Assembly: GCF_011764485.1 (NCBI RefSeq)
Contig: NZ_AP022848.1
Location: 1,330,001-1,394,000 of the forward strand
From: Bosea sp. ANAM02
Lineage (GTDB): Bacteria; Pseudomonadota; Alphaproteobacteria; Rhizobiales; Beijerinckiaceae
Length of the DNA: 64,000 nucleotides
Direction of reading: 5' to 3'
Made by a program: the position numbers and the translations under genes. Within the stretch, counting starts at the first letter, position 1; each line of letters begins with the position of its first letter. A model generated the notes under the pieces. The model saw only the letters and a list, made by a program, of their open reading frames with translations, made no database searches and was not told the origin of the DNA. Shown piece after piece: positions 35,406-44,223 of the stretch.

Positions 35406-36149
35406 ATGTCGGGCGTTGCGATCGTCACCGGCGGCAGCCGGGGAATCGGCCGGGCGACCGCGATCCTGCTCGCGGAGCGCGGCTACGATCTCGTCGTCAA
35501 TTACCAGTTCAACGCCGAAGCCGCGGCCGAGACGGTCGCGGCCGTGCACGGCCAAGGCCGGCAGGCCGTGGCGGTCAAGGGCGATGTCGGCGACGAGGCC
35601 GATGTCGCCGCGATCTTCGCGGCGGCCGACAAGATCGGGCGCCTGACGGCGCTGGTCAACAATGCCGGCGTCATCGATGCCCCGCAGCGCCTCGACGAGA
35701 TGGACCTTGCGCGGCTGGACCGGATGTTCCGGATCAACCTGACCGGCAGCTTCCTCTGCGCCCGCGAGGCGGTGAAGCGGATGTCGACGCGCCATGGTGG
35801 GCAGGGCGGCGGCATCGTCAACCTGTCCTCCGCCGCGGCGGTTCTGGCCGGCGCCGGGCAGTATCTCGACTATGCGGCAGCCAAGGCCGGCATCGACATC
35901 TTCACGCTCGGCCTCGCCCGCGAGGTCGCGGCCGAGGGCATCCGGGTCAATGCGGTGAGGCCCGGCATCATCGATACGGAGATCCATGCCAGCGGCGGCA
36001 TGCCCGATCGCGTCGCGCTACTGCGCGACCAGCTTCCGATGAAGCGCGAGGGCACGGCGCGCGAGGTGGCGCAGGCGATCGCCTGGCTGCTCTCGGACGA
36101 AGCCTCCTACACCAACGGAACCGTCTTGAACGTGACCGGCGGGCGCTGA
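35406..36149 (+). CDS. Short-chain dehydrogenase/reductase inside the suc-lpd operon
   Basis: A 247-residue classical SDR: cofactor site [40 protein letters not shown], catalytic Ser in [16 protein letters not shown] and YxxxK in [13 protein letters not shown], then [15 protein letters not shown]. It resembles YgfF-like or FabG-like reductases with NADP preference (GGSRGIGRA). It lies 16 nt after sucB and 37 nt before lpdA, so it is surely co-transcribed, yet it has no known role in 2-oxoglutarate dehydrogenase. The substrate is unknown. Confidence 0.93.
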   Translation: MSGVAIVTGGSRGIGRATAILLAERGYDLVVNYQFNAEAAAETVAAVHGQGRQAVAVKGDVGDEADVAAIFAAADKIGRLTALVNNAGVIDAPQRLDEMDLARLDRMFRINLTGSFLCAREAVKRMSTRHGGQGGGIVNLSSAAAVLAGAGQYLDYAAAKAGIDIFTLGLAREVAAEGIRVNAVRPGIIDTEIHASGGMPDRVALLRDQLPMKREGTAREVAQAIAWLLSDEASYTNGTVLNVTGGR

Positions 36150-36186
36150 GGCGCCGCCGCATTCGAACACAGGAAAGGAAGTCACC

Positions 36187-37590
36187 ATGGCTGCGGCCTA
36201 CGATCTCGTCGTCATCGGAACCGGCCCGGGCGGTTATGTCTGCGCCATCCGCGCCGCCCAGCTCGGCCTCAAGGTCGCGGTGGTCGAGAAGCGCAAGACC
36301 CATGGCGGCACCTGCCTCAATGTCGGCTGCATCCCCTCCAAGGCGCTGCTGCACGCGTCCGAGATGTTCGAGGAGGCCGGCCACACCTTCGAAAAGCTCG
36401 GCATCGTCGTCGGCAAGCCGAAGCTCGACCTCAAGGCGATGATGGCCCACAAGCAGGAGACGATCGACGCCAACGTCACCGGCGTCGGCTTCCTGCTGAA
36501 GAAGAACAAGATCGACGCCTTCCACGGCACCGCCTCGATTCCCGCCGCCGGCAAGGTCGTCGTCACCGCCGAGGACGGCAAGGCGCAGGAGATCGAGACC
36601 AGGAACATCGTCATCGCGACGGGGTCGGAATCGGCGCCGCTGCCGGGCGTGACCATCGAAGAGAAGACGGTGGTGACCTCGACCGGCGCGCTCGAGATCG
36701 GCACCGTGCCGAAGGAGCTCGTCGTGGTCGGTGCCGGCGTGATCGGCCTCGAGATCGGCTCGGTCTGGGGCCGTCTCGGCGCCAAGGTCACCGTCGTCGA
36801 GTATCTCGACCGCATCCTGCCCGGCATGGACGGCGAGGTCGCCAAGCAGTTCCAGCGCATCCTGGAGAAGCAGGGCTTCACCTTCCAGCTCGGCTCCAAG
36901 GTCACCAAGGTCGAGACCGGAAAGAAGGGCGCGACCGTCACCGTCGAGCCGGCGGCCGGCGGCGAGGCCAAGACGCTCAACGCCGATATCGTGCTGGTCG
37001 CGATCGGCCGCCGTCCGAACACGGATGGCCTCGGCCTCGACAAGGCCGGCGTCGCGACCGAGCGCGGCCGCGTCGTCATCGACGATCATTTCAAGACCAA
37101 TGTCGCCGGCATCTACGCCATCGGCGACGTGGTGCGCGGGCCGATGCTGGCGCACAAGGCCGAGGACGAGGGCGTCGCGGTGGCCGAAATCATCGCCGGC
37201 AAGCACGGCCATGTGAACTACGACGCCATTCCCGGCATCGTCTACACAGCGCCGGAAGTCGCAGCGATCGGCAAGACCGAGGAGGAGCTGAAGGCGGCCG
37301 GCGTTGCCTACAAGGTCGGCAAGTTCCCGTTCACGGCGAACGGCCGCGCCCGTGCCATGCGCCATACCGAGGGCTTCGTGAAGGTGCTGGCCGATGCGGC
37401 GACCGACCGCGTGCTTGGCTGCCACATCATCGGCCCGCATGCCGGCGACCTGATCGCCGAGGTGACGGTGCTGATGGAGTTCGGTGGCTCCTCGGAAGAC
37501 CTTGCCCGCACCTGCCACGCGCATCCGACGCTGGCCGAGGCGGTGAAGGAAGCCGCAATGGCCGTCGAGAAGCGCCAGATCCATATGTGA
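36187..37590 (+). CDS. lpdA: Dihydrolipoyl dehydrogenase (E3)
   Basis: It reoxidises the lipoyl groups of SucB with FAD and NAD+. The 467 residues show the FAD motif [20 protein letters not shown], redox disulfide in [17 protein letters not shown] (about 40-56), NAD domain [40 protein letters not shown], and the active-site His of the dimer partner in [16 protein letters not shown]. Last gene of the TCA block, with a hairpin behind it. Confidence 0.98.
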   Translation: MAAAYDLVVIGTGPGGYVCAIRAAQLGLKVAVVEKRKTHGGTCLNVGCIPSKALLHASEMFEEAGHTFEKLGIVVGKPKLDLKAMMAHKQETIDANVTGVGFLLKKNKIDAFHGTASIPAAGKVVVTAEDGKAQEIETRNIVIATGSESAPLPGVTIEEKTVVTSTGALEIGTVPKELVVVGAGVIGLEIGSVWGRLGAKVTVVEYLDRILPGMDGEVAKQFQRILEKQGFTFQLGSKVTKVETGKKGATVTVEPAAGGEAKTLNADIVLVAIGRRPNTDGLGLDKAGVATERGRVVIDDHFKTNVAGIYAIGDVVRGPMLAHKAEDEGVAVAEIIAGKHGHVNYDAIPGIVYTAPEVAAIGKTEEELKAAGVAYKVGKFPFTANGRARAMRHTEGFVKVLADAATDRVLGCHIIGPHAGDLIAEVTVLMEFGGSSEDLARTCHAHPTLAEAVKEAAMAVEKRQIHM

Positions 37591-37599
37591 TCGGCCTTG

Positions 37600-37625
37600 G
37601 AAGAGTGCGCATTTGCGCGCTCTTC
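37600..37625. terminator. Hairpin between lpdA and folD
   Basis: GAAGAGTGCGC-ATTT-GCGCGCTCTTC, an 11-bp stem with one G-T pair, 10 nt after the lpdA stop. No T-run follows, so termination strength is uncertain. Confidence 0.55.
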
Positions 37626-37631
37626 GCATGC

Positions 37632-37743
37632 GAGCCCTCATCCTGAGGAGCGAGCCGAAAGGCTTGCGTCTCGAAGGATGCTCCAGAGCGTGCTGGACCA
37701 TCCTTCGAGACGCCGCTTTCGCGGCTCCTCAGGATGAGGGCTC
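37632..37743. repeat. Family B palindromic repeat
   Basis: GAGCCCTCATCCTGAGGAGC ... CTCGAAGGATGCTCC ... CATCCTTCGAGACG ... CTCCTCAGGATGAGGGCTC, between convergent lpdA and folD. Confidence 0.88.
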
Positions 37744-37764
37744 GTTCTTTTTGGAAGCCTTGGG

Positions 37765-38625
37765 CTATCCCCGGCGGGCGTGGAAGGCCGTCAGCGTGTT
37801 CTTGAGCAGGCAGGCGATGGTCATCGGGCCGACGCCGCCGGGAACCGGGGTGATCGTACCTGCGACCTTCACGGCCTCGGCAAAATCGACGTCGCCGGTC
37901 AGCTTGCCGTCGGGCAGGCGGTTGATGCCGACATCGATCACGGTCGCGCCGGGCTTGATCCAGTCGCCCTTGACCATGCGCGGGCGGCCCACCGCAGCAA
38001 TGACGATATCGGCGCGCTTCACCACCGCGGCCAGGTCGCGCGTGCGCGAATGGGCGATGGTGACCGTGCAGTCGGCCTGGAGCAGGAGCTGCGCGACCGG
38101 GCGGCCGACCAGCTCGGAGCGACCGATCACCACGGCGTCGAGGCCGGACAGCGAGGGCAGCGCCTGTTTCAGCAGCAGCATGCAGCCGAGCGGGGTGCAG
38201 GGCACGAGTCCGTTCTTGCCGCCGGCGAGCAGGCCGGCATTGATCGGGTGCAGACCGTCGACATCCTTGGCCGGGTCGATCGCGTCGATGATGCGGCCGG
38301 TATCGATGTGCTTCGGCAGCGGAAGCTGGACGAGGATGCCGTCGACGCTGTCGTCGGCGTTGAGCTCGGCCAGTTTGGCGAGAAGCTGCGCTTCCGTCGT
38401 CTCGGCCGGCAGCCGGTGGGCGACCGAGTTCATGCCGACCTCGACCGCGAGCTTCTCCTTCGAAGCGACATAGACCTTGCTGGCCGGGTCCTCGCCGACG
38501 AGGACGACATGCAGGCCGGGCACGATGCCCCTGTTAGCCTCGATCGCGGCGACCTCGCGGCCGATCTCGGCCCTGAGCGCAGCGGCCGTGGCCTTGCCGT
38601 CGATGATGCGGGCTTCGCCGGTCAT
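37765..38625 (-). CDS. folD: Methylenetetrahydrofolate dehydrogenase/cyclohydrolase
   Basis: A bifunctional 286-residue folate enzyme interconverting methylene- and formyl-tetrahydrofolate with NADP+. The catalytic Lys region [59 protein letters not shown] and the NADP site [20 protein letters not shown] are unmistakable; the end is [32 protein letters not shown] precedes the ATG. It stands alone, convergent to lpdA. Confidence 0.97.
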   Translation of the reverse strand: MTGEARIIDGKATAAALRAEIGREVAAIEANRGIVPGLHVVLVGEDPASKVYVASKEKLAVEVGMNSVAHRLPAETTEAQLLAKLAELNADDSVDGILVQLPLPKHIDTGRIIDAIDPAKDVDGLHPINAGLLAGGKNGLVPCTPLGCMLLLKQALPSLSGLDAVVIGRSELVGRPVAQLLLQADCTVTIAHSRTRDLAAVVKRADIVIAAVGRPRMVKGDWIKPGATVIDVGINRLPDGKLTGDVDFAEAVKVAGTITPVPGGVGPMTIACLLKNTLTAFHARRG

Positions 38626-38815
38626 GAATCCGACCTCGTGTTGGCTGATGACGCCGCCCTCATGCGCGATCCGGCCCGCATGAACAAGCCTGAATGCGTG
38701 GCTATCCCGGCTGCGGCGTCATCGGCGGGGGAGGAGGGGCCGGCGCGGCTTGCGGCTGTTCCATCGGGCCGGTATCTCCGAACCGGAGCTTGAGAGGCAG
38801 GAGAGGCGAGACAAC

Positions 38816-40141
38816 GTGACGACCGGTTTCGCCCGCCTGCCCGATGCGCCCGCTTTCCGCCTGACCGATCTGCGTGTTCCCGCCTGCCTGATCGACGGCG
38901 CCGATATTACTGCCGATCGCAATGGGCTGGCGTATGTCGATCTTGCGATTGTGGATGGCCGCGTGGCCGCGATCGAGCCTGCCGGGGCGTCAGCCGCAGG
39001 GGCGGGGGCTGTCGTGAGCCTCGACGGTGGTATCGCGCTGCCGCGGCTCGTCGATGCACATGTCCATCTCGACAAGGGCCATATCTGGCCGCGCAGTCCC
39101 AATCCGGATGGCACCTTTCCGGGAGCATTGAACACCGTCGGGGCCGATCGGGAGGCGAACTGGTCGGCGCAGGACGTGCGGGCGCGGATGGATTTCTCGC
39201 TGCGGACCGCCTTCGCGCACGGCACGGCGGCGATGCGGACGCATCTCGATTCGCTGGGCAAGCAGATCGGGATTTCCTGGCCGGTTTATGCGGAATTACG
39301 GGCAGAGTGGGCCGGACGGATCGCGCTTCAGGCCACACCGCTCTTCGGCGCCGATGCCGCGCTGGACCCCGCGCATATGCGAGCGGTGATCGCCGCCGTG
39401 AAGGCGCATGGCGACAGGCTGCTCGGCTGCGTCACCTATATGATCCCGGAACTCGACCGGGCACTCGATACCCTGTTCCGGGCGGCGATCGAGAACGGCT
39501 TCGATCTCGATTTCCATGTCGACGAGACCAACGATCCGGCGGCGCGCTCGCTGGAGCAGATCGCGGACGCGGCTTTGCGCCATCGCTTCGCGGGCAGGAT
39601 CCTCTGCGGGCATTGCTGCTCGCTTGCGTTGCAGGCGCCGGAGGATGAGGCGCGGATCATCGCCAAGGTCCGTGAGGCCGGTATCGCCGTGGTCTCGCTG
39701 CCGCTCTGCAACATGTATCTGCAGGACCGTCAGCTCGGCCGCACGCCGCGCTGGCGTGGCGTCACGGCTCTGCACGAACTGAAGGCGGCGGGCGTGCCGG
39801 TGATGATCGCCTCCGACAACACCCGTGATCCCTTCTACGCCTATGGCGATCTCGATCTCGTCGAGGTGCTGCGAGAGGGCACGCGCATCCTCCAGCTCGA
39901 TCATTCCGGGCCGGACTGGGCCAATGCCGTGGCGCGCACGCCCGCGCAGGCGATGGGTATCGAAGCCGGCGTCATCGCGATCGGAGCGCCGGCCGATCTC
40001 GTCCTGACGCGGGCGCGCGACTGGACCGAACTCTTTTCCCGGCCGCAGGCCGATCGCACCGTGCTGGTTGCCGGCCAAGCGATCGACCGGACCTTGCCGG
40101 ACTACCGCGAGCTCGACCATCTGATGGCGAGCGCCGGATGA
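38816..40141 (+). CDS. Cytosine-deaminase-like amidohydrolase
   Basis: A 441-residue metal-dependent hydrolase closest to CodA-type deaminases. Metal and active-site motifs: LVDAHVHLDKGHIWPR (HxH), DLDFHVDETNDPAARSLEQI, LCGHCCSLALQAPED, and IASDNTRDPFYAYGDLDLVE with the catalytic Asp. GTG start with a GGAGAGG-type site. The substrate may be a pyrimidine, isoguanine-like base or another cyclic amide; the following FAD oxidase and quinone reductase suggest a small catabolic set, but this is inference. Confidence 0.85.
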   Translation: MTTGFARLPDAPAFRLTDLRVPACLIDGADITADRNGLAYVDLAIVDGRVAAIEPAGASAAGAGAVVSLDGGIALPRLVDAHVHLDKGHIWPRSPNPDGTFPGALNTVGADREANWSAQDVRARMDFSLRTAFAHGTAAMRTHLDSLGKQIGISWPVYAELRAEWAGRIALQATPLFGADAALDPAHMRAVIAAVKAHGDRLLGCVTYMIPELDRALDTLFRAAIENGFDLDFHVDETNDPAARSLEQIADAALRHRFAGRILCGHCCSLALQAPEDEARIIAKVREAGIAVVSLPLCNMYLQDRQLGRTPRWRGVTALHELKAAGVPVMIASDNTRDPFYAYGDLDLVEVLREGTRILQLDHSGPDWANAVARTPAQAMGIEAGVIAIGAPADLVLTRARDWTELFSRPQADRTVLVAGQAIDRTLPDYRELDHLMASAG

Positions 40142-40167
40142 CGCCCTTTTCCACCATGGCCTTTCCC

Positions 40168-40258
40168 GTCATGGTCGGCCTTGCGCCGGCCATCCACGTC
40201 TCCTTCCTTCGCGGGCGGTGTTCAACTCGTGGATGCTCGCTACAAGGGCGAGCATGAC
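40168..40258. repeat. Family A palindromic repeat (diverged long form)
   Basis: GTCATGGTCGGCCTTGCGCC ... CCACGTCTCC ... AACTCGTGGATGCTCGC ... GGGCGAGCATGAC, between the amidohydrolase and oxidase genes. Confidence 0.82.
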
Positions 40259-40276
40259 GCCACAGGAACGCTTCGC

Positions 40277-41701
40277 ATGAGTGCACGCTACGACATCGCC
40301 ACGCTGAAGACGCGCCTCGGCGGCGTCCGCACCGAGGAGAACCCGGCGCTGGTGAAGCAGAAGAGCCGCGACTTCTTCTGGTATTCGCCGATCCTGAAGC
40401 GCCAGCTCGACCATGTCGTCGGCGATATCGTGGTTTCGCCGACGAGCGAAGCGGAGGTGGTGCAGGTGCTCGCCGCCTGCCACGAACTCGGCATTCCCGT
40501 GACGCCGCGCGGCACAGGCACCGGGAATTACGGGCAGGCCATGCCGCTCTCCGGAGGTGTGCTGCTCGATCTCTCGGGCTTCAACAAGGTCAAGGAGATC
40601 GCCGCCGGCCGTTATGTCGCCGAGCCCGGCGCGATCATGGCCCGGGTCGACGACGAGACCCGCGCCCATTCGCGGCAGGAGCTGCGCCTGCATCCCTCGA
40701 CCTATCAGACGGCCTCGATCGGCGGCTTCATCGCCGGCGGCTCGGGCGGCGTCGGTTCGATCAAGTGGGGCGGCCTGCGTGACTGGGGCAACATCATCCG
40801 GCTCAAGGTCGCGACGATGGAGAAAAGCCCGCGCATCCTCGAATTCTTCGGCGAGGACCTGCACAAGGTCGCCCATGCCTATGGCACCAACGGCATCATC
40901 ACCGAGGTCGAGATGCCGCTCGGCCCGGCCTATAACTGGGTCGACGTCATCATCGGTTTCGAGGACCTGCGGGCCGCGACCGAATTCGCCAATGCCGTCG
41001 GCGAGCAGGACGGGCTCGCCCTGAAGAATCTCTGCGTCGTCGCCGCGCCGGCACCGCATGACTACTTCCTGCGCCACCGCAAATTCCTGCCGCGCGACAG
41101 CCATCTCGTCATCGTCATGGCTGCCGATTTTGCCGTCGATGCGCTCTGCGCCTATGCGCGGCGCTTCAAGGGCGCGGAGCTGCTGCTGCGCACCGACAGG
41201 CTCGCGCCGGAGGACGCGAAGGGCCTGCCGCCGGCCTATGAGCTCGGCTGGAACCACACGACGCTCCGGGCTTTGCGTGTCGATCCGGCGATCACCTACC
41301 TGCAGGTGCTCTACCCCTTCCCGAACCAGGTCGATCTCGTCGACAGGATTCATGCCCGCTTCGGCGACGAGGTGACCTGCCATCTCGAATTCGTGCGTTT
41401 CGACGGCAAGATCACCTGCTTCGGCCTGCCGCTGGTGCGCTTCACCACGGAGGAGCGCCTGGAGGAGATCATGGCGATCCACGAGGAGATGGGCGCGCCG
41501 ATCTTCAATCCGCATCGCTACACGCTGGAGGAGGGCGGCATGAAGCAGACCGACGAGACGCAGCTCGCCTTCAAGCGCGAAGCCGATCCGCAGGGCCTGC
41601 TCAACCCCGGCAAGATGATCGCCTGGGAGGACCCGAGCTACGATTATCGCTCGGGCAAGACCTTCCTGTTCCGCAGCCTCGCCGAAGCCGGCGTCGGCTA
41701 A
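40277..41701 (+). CDS. FAD-binding oxidase (GlcD/VAO family)
   Basis: A 474-residue oxidoreductase with a PCMH-type FAD domain: VVSPTSEAEVVQVLAACHEL, VTPRGTGTGNYGQAMPLSGG, STYQTASIGGFIAGGSGG, then a C-terminal FAD-oxidase domain ending FKREADPQGLLNPGKMIAWE, typical of glycolate oxidase and lactate dehydrogenase D-type enzymes. Such enzymes oxidise 2-hydroxy acids and pass electrons to quinone or oxygen. The ATG at 40277 is chosen over upstream frame within the repeat. The substrate is unknown. Confidence 0.88.
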   Translation: MSARYDIATLKTRLGGVRTEENPALVKQKSRDFFWYSPILKRQLDHVVGDIVVSPTSEAEVVQVLAACHELGIPVTPRGTGTGNYGQAMPLSGGVLLDLSGFNKVKEIAAGRYVAEPGAIMARVDDETRAHSRQELRLHPSTYQTASIGGFIAGGSGGVGSIKWGGLRDWGNIIRLKVATMEKSPRILEFFGEDLHKVAHAYGTNGIITEVEMPLGPAYNWVDVIIGFEDLRAATEFANAVGEQDGLALKNLCVVAAPAPHDYFLRHRKFLPRDSHLVIVMAADFAVDALCAYARRFKGAELLLRTDRLAPEDAKGLPPAYELGWNHTTLRALRVDPAITYLQVLYPFPNQVDLVDRIHARFGDEVTCHLEFVRFDGKITCFGLPLVRFTTEERLEEIMAIHEEMGAPIFNPHRYTLEEGGMKQTDETQLAFKREADPQGLLNPGKMIAWEDPSYDYRSGKTFLFRSLAEAGVG

Positions 41702-41720
41702 GAGTCCGATAGACAAGTCC

Positions 41721-41842
41721 AGCCCTCATCCTGAGGAGCGCCGCCAGGCGCGTCTCGAAGGATGCTCCAGATGGTTCCAGAGCCTCCTGAATTATCCTTC
41801 GAGACGCCATTCCCTCGGGAATGGCTCCTCAGGACGAGAGCT
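41721..41842. repeat. Family B palindromic repeat (diverged)
   Basis: AGCCCTCATCCTGAGGAGC ... TCTCGAAGGATGCTCC ... TATCCTTCGAGACG ... GGCTCCTCAGGACGAGAGCT, between oxidase and quinone-reductase genes. Confidence 0.83.
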
Positions 41843-41871
41843 CAAGGAATGCTCAAGTACAGGCACCCGCC

Positions 41872-42453
41872 ATGCGAGTCCTCGTTCTCTATGCCCATCC
41901 GGTGCCGGAAAGTTTCGGCGCGGCCATCCATGAGACGGTCGTCGCCAGCCTGAAGGCGGCGGGGCACGAGGTCGACGATTGCGATCTCTATGCCGAGGGC
42001 TTCGACCCTGTGCTGAGCCGGGAGGAGCGGCGCGGCTATCACGACACGGACCGCAACACGCTGCCGGTCGCCGGCTATGTCGAGCGGGTGAAGCGGTCCG
42101 AGGCGCTGGTGCTGTGCTTCCCGGTCTGGAATTTCGGCTATCCCGCGATCCTCAAGGGCTTCCTCGATCGCGTCTTCCTGCCCGGCGTGTCCTTCAGGAT
42201 GGTCGAGGGCAAGGCGCAGCCGGCTCTGCACAATATTCGCCGGCTGGTCGCCGTCACCAGCTATGGCGGCTCGCGCTGGCGCGCCTTCCTGATGGGCGAC
42301 CCGCCGCGCAAAATGGTCTGCCGGGCGCTGCGGGCCGTCTGCCACCCGCTGGCGCGCACGACCTATCTCGCCCATTACGAGATGAACCTTTCGACTCCGG
42401 CCAGCCGGGCCGCTTTCCTGAAAAAAGTCGCGACCAAACTCACGCTCTCGTAG
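41872..42453 (+). CDS. Flavodoxin-fold NAD(P)H quinone oxidoreductase
   Basis: A 193-residue FMN/FAD enzyme of the MdaB/KefF/NQO1 group, which makes two-electron reductions of quinones. Motifs: MRVLVLYAHPVPESFGAAIH, LVLCFPVWNFGYPAILKGFLDRVF and LPGVSFRMVEGKA, with VTSYGGSRW after the central strand. The start at 41872 removes 17 residues encoded by repeat tail. It may serve the quinone pool used by the preceding oxidase, or detoxification; unproven. Confidence 0.88.
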   Translation: MRVLVLYAHPVPESFGAAIHETVVASLKAAGHEVDDCDLYAEGFDPVLSREERRGYHDTDRNTLPVAGYVERVKRSEALVLCFPVWNFGYPAILKGFLDRVFLPGVSFRMVEGKAQPALHNIRRLVAVTSYGGSRWRAFLMGDPPRKMVCRALRAVCHPLARTTYLAHYEMNLSTPASRAAFLKKVATKLTLS

Positions 42454-42466
42454 CTCCGACATCCGA

Positions 42467-42484
42467 TTGTCATCTGCCTGTCAT
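42467..42484 (+). promoter_or_regulatory. PHO box ahead of the MarR gene
   Basis: TTGTCAT-CTGC-CTGTCAT, two 7-bp direct repeats with 4-bp spacing, the same two half-sites as in the pstS PHO box and 72 nt ahead of the MarR start. It predicts PhoB control of this gene. Confidence 0.78.
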
Positions 42485-42556
42485 GTTCGCGCGCGAGTAC
42501 GCAGCCGGCGAAGCGTCTGCTTACCCGTCCAAGGATCGGCCCGAAGGATCGACCCC

Positions 42557-43039
42557 ATGACCAAGGCAATCGAGAAGAGTGTCGGCCGTGCCCTGCTCGT
42601 CACCGCGCGGCTGCATCGCTCGCGGATGGGCGAGAGGCTGAACGGGCTCGGCCTGTTCCCGGGGCAGGAGCAGGCGCTGAAAGCGCTACAACCGGCCGCG
42701 ATGACGATGGGCGAGCTTGCGGCGCTGCTGCGCGTCAAGCCGCCGACCGTGTCGAAGACGATCGGGCGGCTTTCGCTGCAGGGGCTCGTTACGCGCGAGG
42801 GCGGCAACCGCGACGGCCGTCTCGTGCAGGTGGCACTGACCGAAGCCGGCCAGAACACCGCGGCCGAGCTCGACGCGGTCTGGAACGAGGTCGAGGAAGA
42901 GTTGCTCGACAAGCTCGACGGCAAGGAGCGCAAGCAATTGCGCAAGCTGCTGCGCAAGGCGGCCAAGGGCCTCTCCAAGGCCGGCGCCGAGCATGACGAT
43001 CAGGATGCCGATCTCGACGAAGCCGATAGCGACGCCTGA
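42557..43039 (+). CDS. MarR family regulator, predicted Pho regulon member
   Basis: A 160-residue regulator. Winged-helix core: LNGLGLFPGQEQALKALQPA, MTMGELAALLRVKPPTVSKT, IGRLSLQGLVTREGGNRDGR, LVQVALTEAGQNTAAELDAV. The tail is acidic (EHDDQDADLDEADSDA). The perfect PHO box upstream implies induction when phosphate is short. Its own targets are unknown; the adjacent EamA exporter or the preceding quinone reductase are candidates. Confidence 0.9.
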   Translation: MTKAIEKSVGRALLVTARLHRSRMGERLNGLGLFPGQEQALKALQPAAMTMGELAALLRVKPPTVSKTIGRLSLQGLVTREGGNRDGRLVQVALTEAGQNTAAELDAVWNEVEEELLDKLDGKERKQLRKLLRKAAKGLSKAGAEHDDQDADLDEADSDA

Positions 43040-43133
43040 TTTCCGCATGGAGCGCATGTTCCAGAGGAGTGGCCACGCCGGTTAAATCGGTTCAATCTGC
43101 TCTCGTCATTCCTCCAGAGCATGGCGAGACTCC

Positions 43134-44057
43134 GTGTCCTCCCCTTCAGTGGCGCCTTCCGAGACGGGCCGCGCGCGCATGGCCGCGATCGGCCTGATGT
43201 GTGCGGCCGTCCTGCTGTTCTCGCTGCTCGATACCAGCGCCAAATGGCTGGGGCAGTCGATGAACCCGCTGCAGGTGGTGTTCGCGCGCTATGCCGGCAG
43301 CATGATCCTGGTTCTGGCGGTCATCAATCCGTGGTCGCGGCCGGGTGTACTGCGCAGCAATCGCCCCTGGCTGCAATGGGGGCGCTCCCTGTTGCTGCTC
43401 GGCTCGACGGCGCTCAACTTCGTGGCGCTGCGCTATCTCCAGCTCGCCGAGACGATCTCGATCATGTTCGCGACGCCGCTCGTCGTGGCGCTGGCGTCGG
43501 GGCCGCTGCTCGGGGAATGGCCGGGGCCGCGACGTCTCGCGGCGATCGGCGTCGGATTCATCGGCGTGCTGGTGGTGACGCGGCCCGGTGTCGGCGGCAT
43601 GCATCCGGCGGCATTGCTGATCGTGCTCGGCTGCCTGTGCTACGCTTTCTATTCGCTCTCGACCCGCATGCTCTCCGGCCATGATTCATCGGAAACCACG
43701 ATGATCTACTCGGGCGCGGCCGGGACGCTGGCGACGATCCCGCTTCTGCCCTGGGTCTGGGAGACGCCGCAGACGCTGCTGCCCTGGCTCCTGATGATCG
43801 CGGTCGGCGCGCTTGGCGGCTTCGGCCACTGGCTCCTGATCCTGGCGCATCGATTGGCGCCGGCGACGGTGCTGGCGCCCTTCATCTATTCGCAGATCAT
43901 CTGGATGCTGCTGCTCGGCTGGCTCGTCTTCGACCAGTTGCCGGACCGCTGGACCTTCGTCGGCGCCGGCATCGTGATCTCGTCCGGGCTCTACCTGCTC
44001 TATCGCGAGCGGGTGCGGCATGTGCCGAAGGAAGCGGCTTCGGCACGGCTGGACTGA
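43134..44057 (+). CDS. EamA/DMT family transporter
   Basis: A 307-residue inner-membrane protein with ten hydrophobic segments in two EamA repeats, e.g. MAAIGLMCAAVLLFSLLDTS with AKWLGQSMNPLQVVFARY, and WLLMIAVGALGGFGHWLLIL in the second. It ends with a short basic tail. Members export amino acids or small metabolites; substrate unknown. The GTG start gives MSSPSVAPSETGRARMAAIG; the ATG 15 codons on is an alternative. Confidence 0.87.
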   Translation: MSSPSVAPSETGRARMAAIGLMCAAVLLFSLLDTSAKWLGQSMNPLQVVFARYAGSMILVLAVINPWSRPGVLRSNRPWLQWGRSLLLLGSTALNFVALRYLQLAETISIMFATPLVVALASGPLLGEWPGPRRLAAIGVGFIGVLVVTRPGVGGMHPAALLIVLGCLCYAFYSLSTRMLSGHDSSETTMIYSGAAGTLATIPLLPWVWETPQTLLPWLLMIAVGALGGFGHWLLILAHRLAPATVLAPFIYSQIIWMLLLGWLVFDQLPDRWTFVGAGIVISSGLYLLYRERVRHVPKEAASARLD

Positions 44058-44071
44058 GGCACCGCGAGGCC

Positions 44072-44203
44072 GTCATGCTCGGGTCGAGCCCGAGCATCTC
44101 CAGACGGAAAAGCGCGGGGACCCCTCTCCTTACAAAGAGAGGGGCTACCCGCGGGTCCGGTGCGCTCTCCTCACGAGATGCTCGGGTCGAGCCCGAGCAT
44201 GAC
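44072..44203. repeat. Family A palindrome interrupted by a family D palindrome
   Basis: Outer arms GTCATGCTCGGGTCGAGCC and GGGTCGAGCCCGAGCATGAC; inside lies CCCCTCTCCTTACAAAGAGAGGGG (44120-44143 region), related to the DUF559-flanking repeats. It looks like one repeat inserted in another. Confidence 0.78.
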
Positions 44204-44223
44204 GCGCTTTTGGGGGACAGTGT

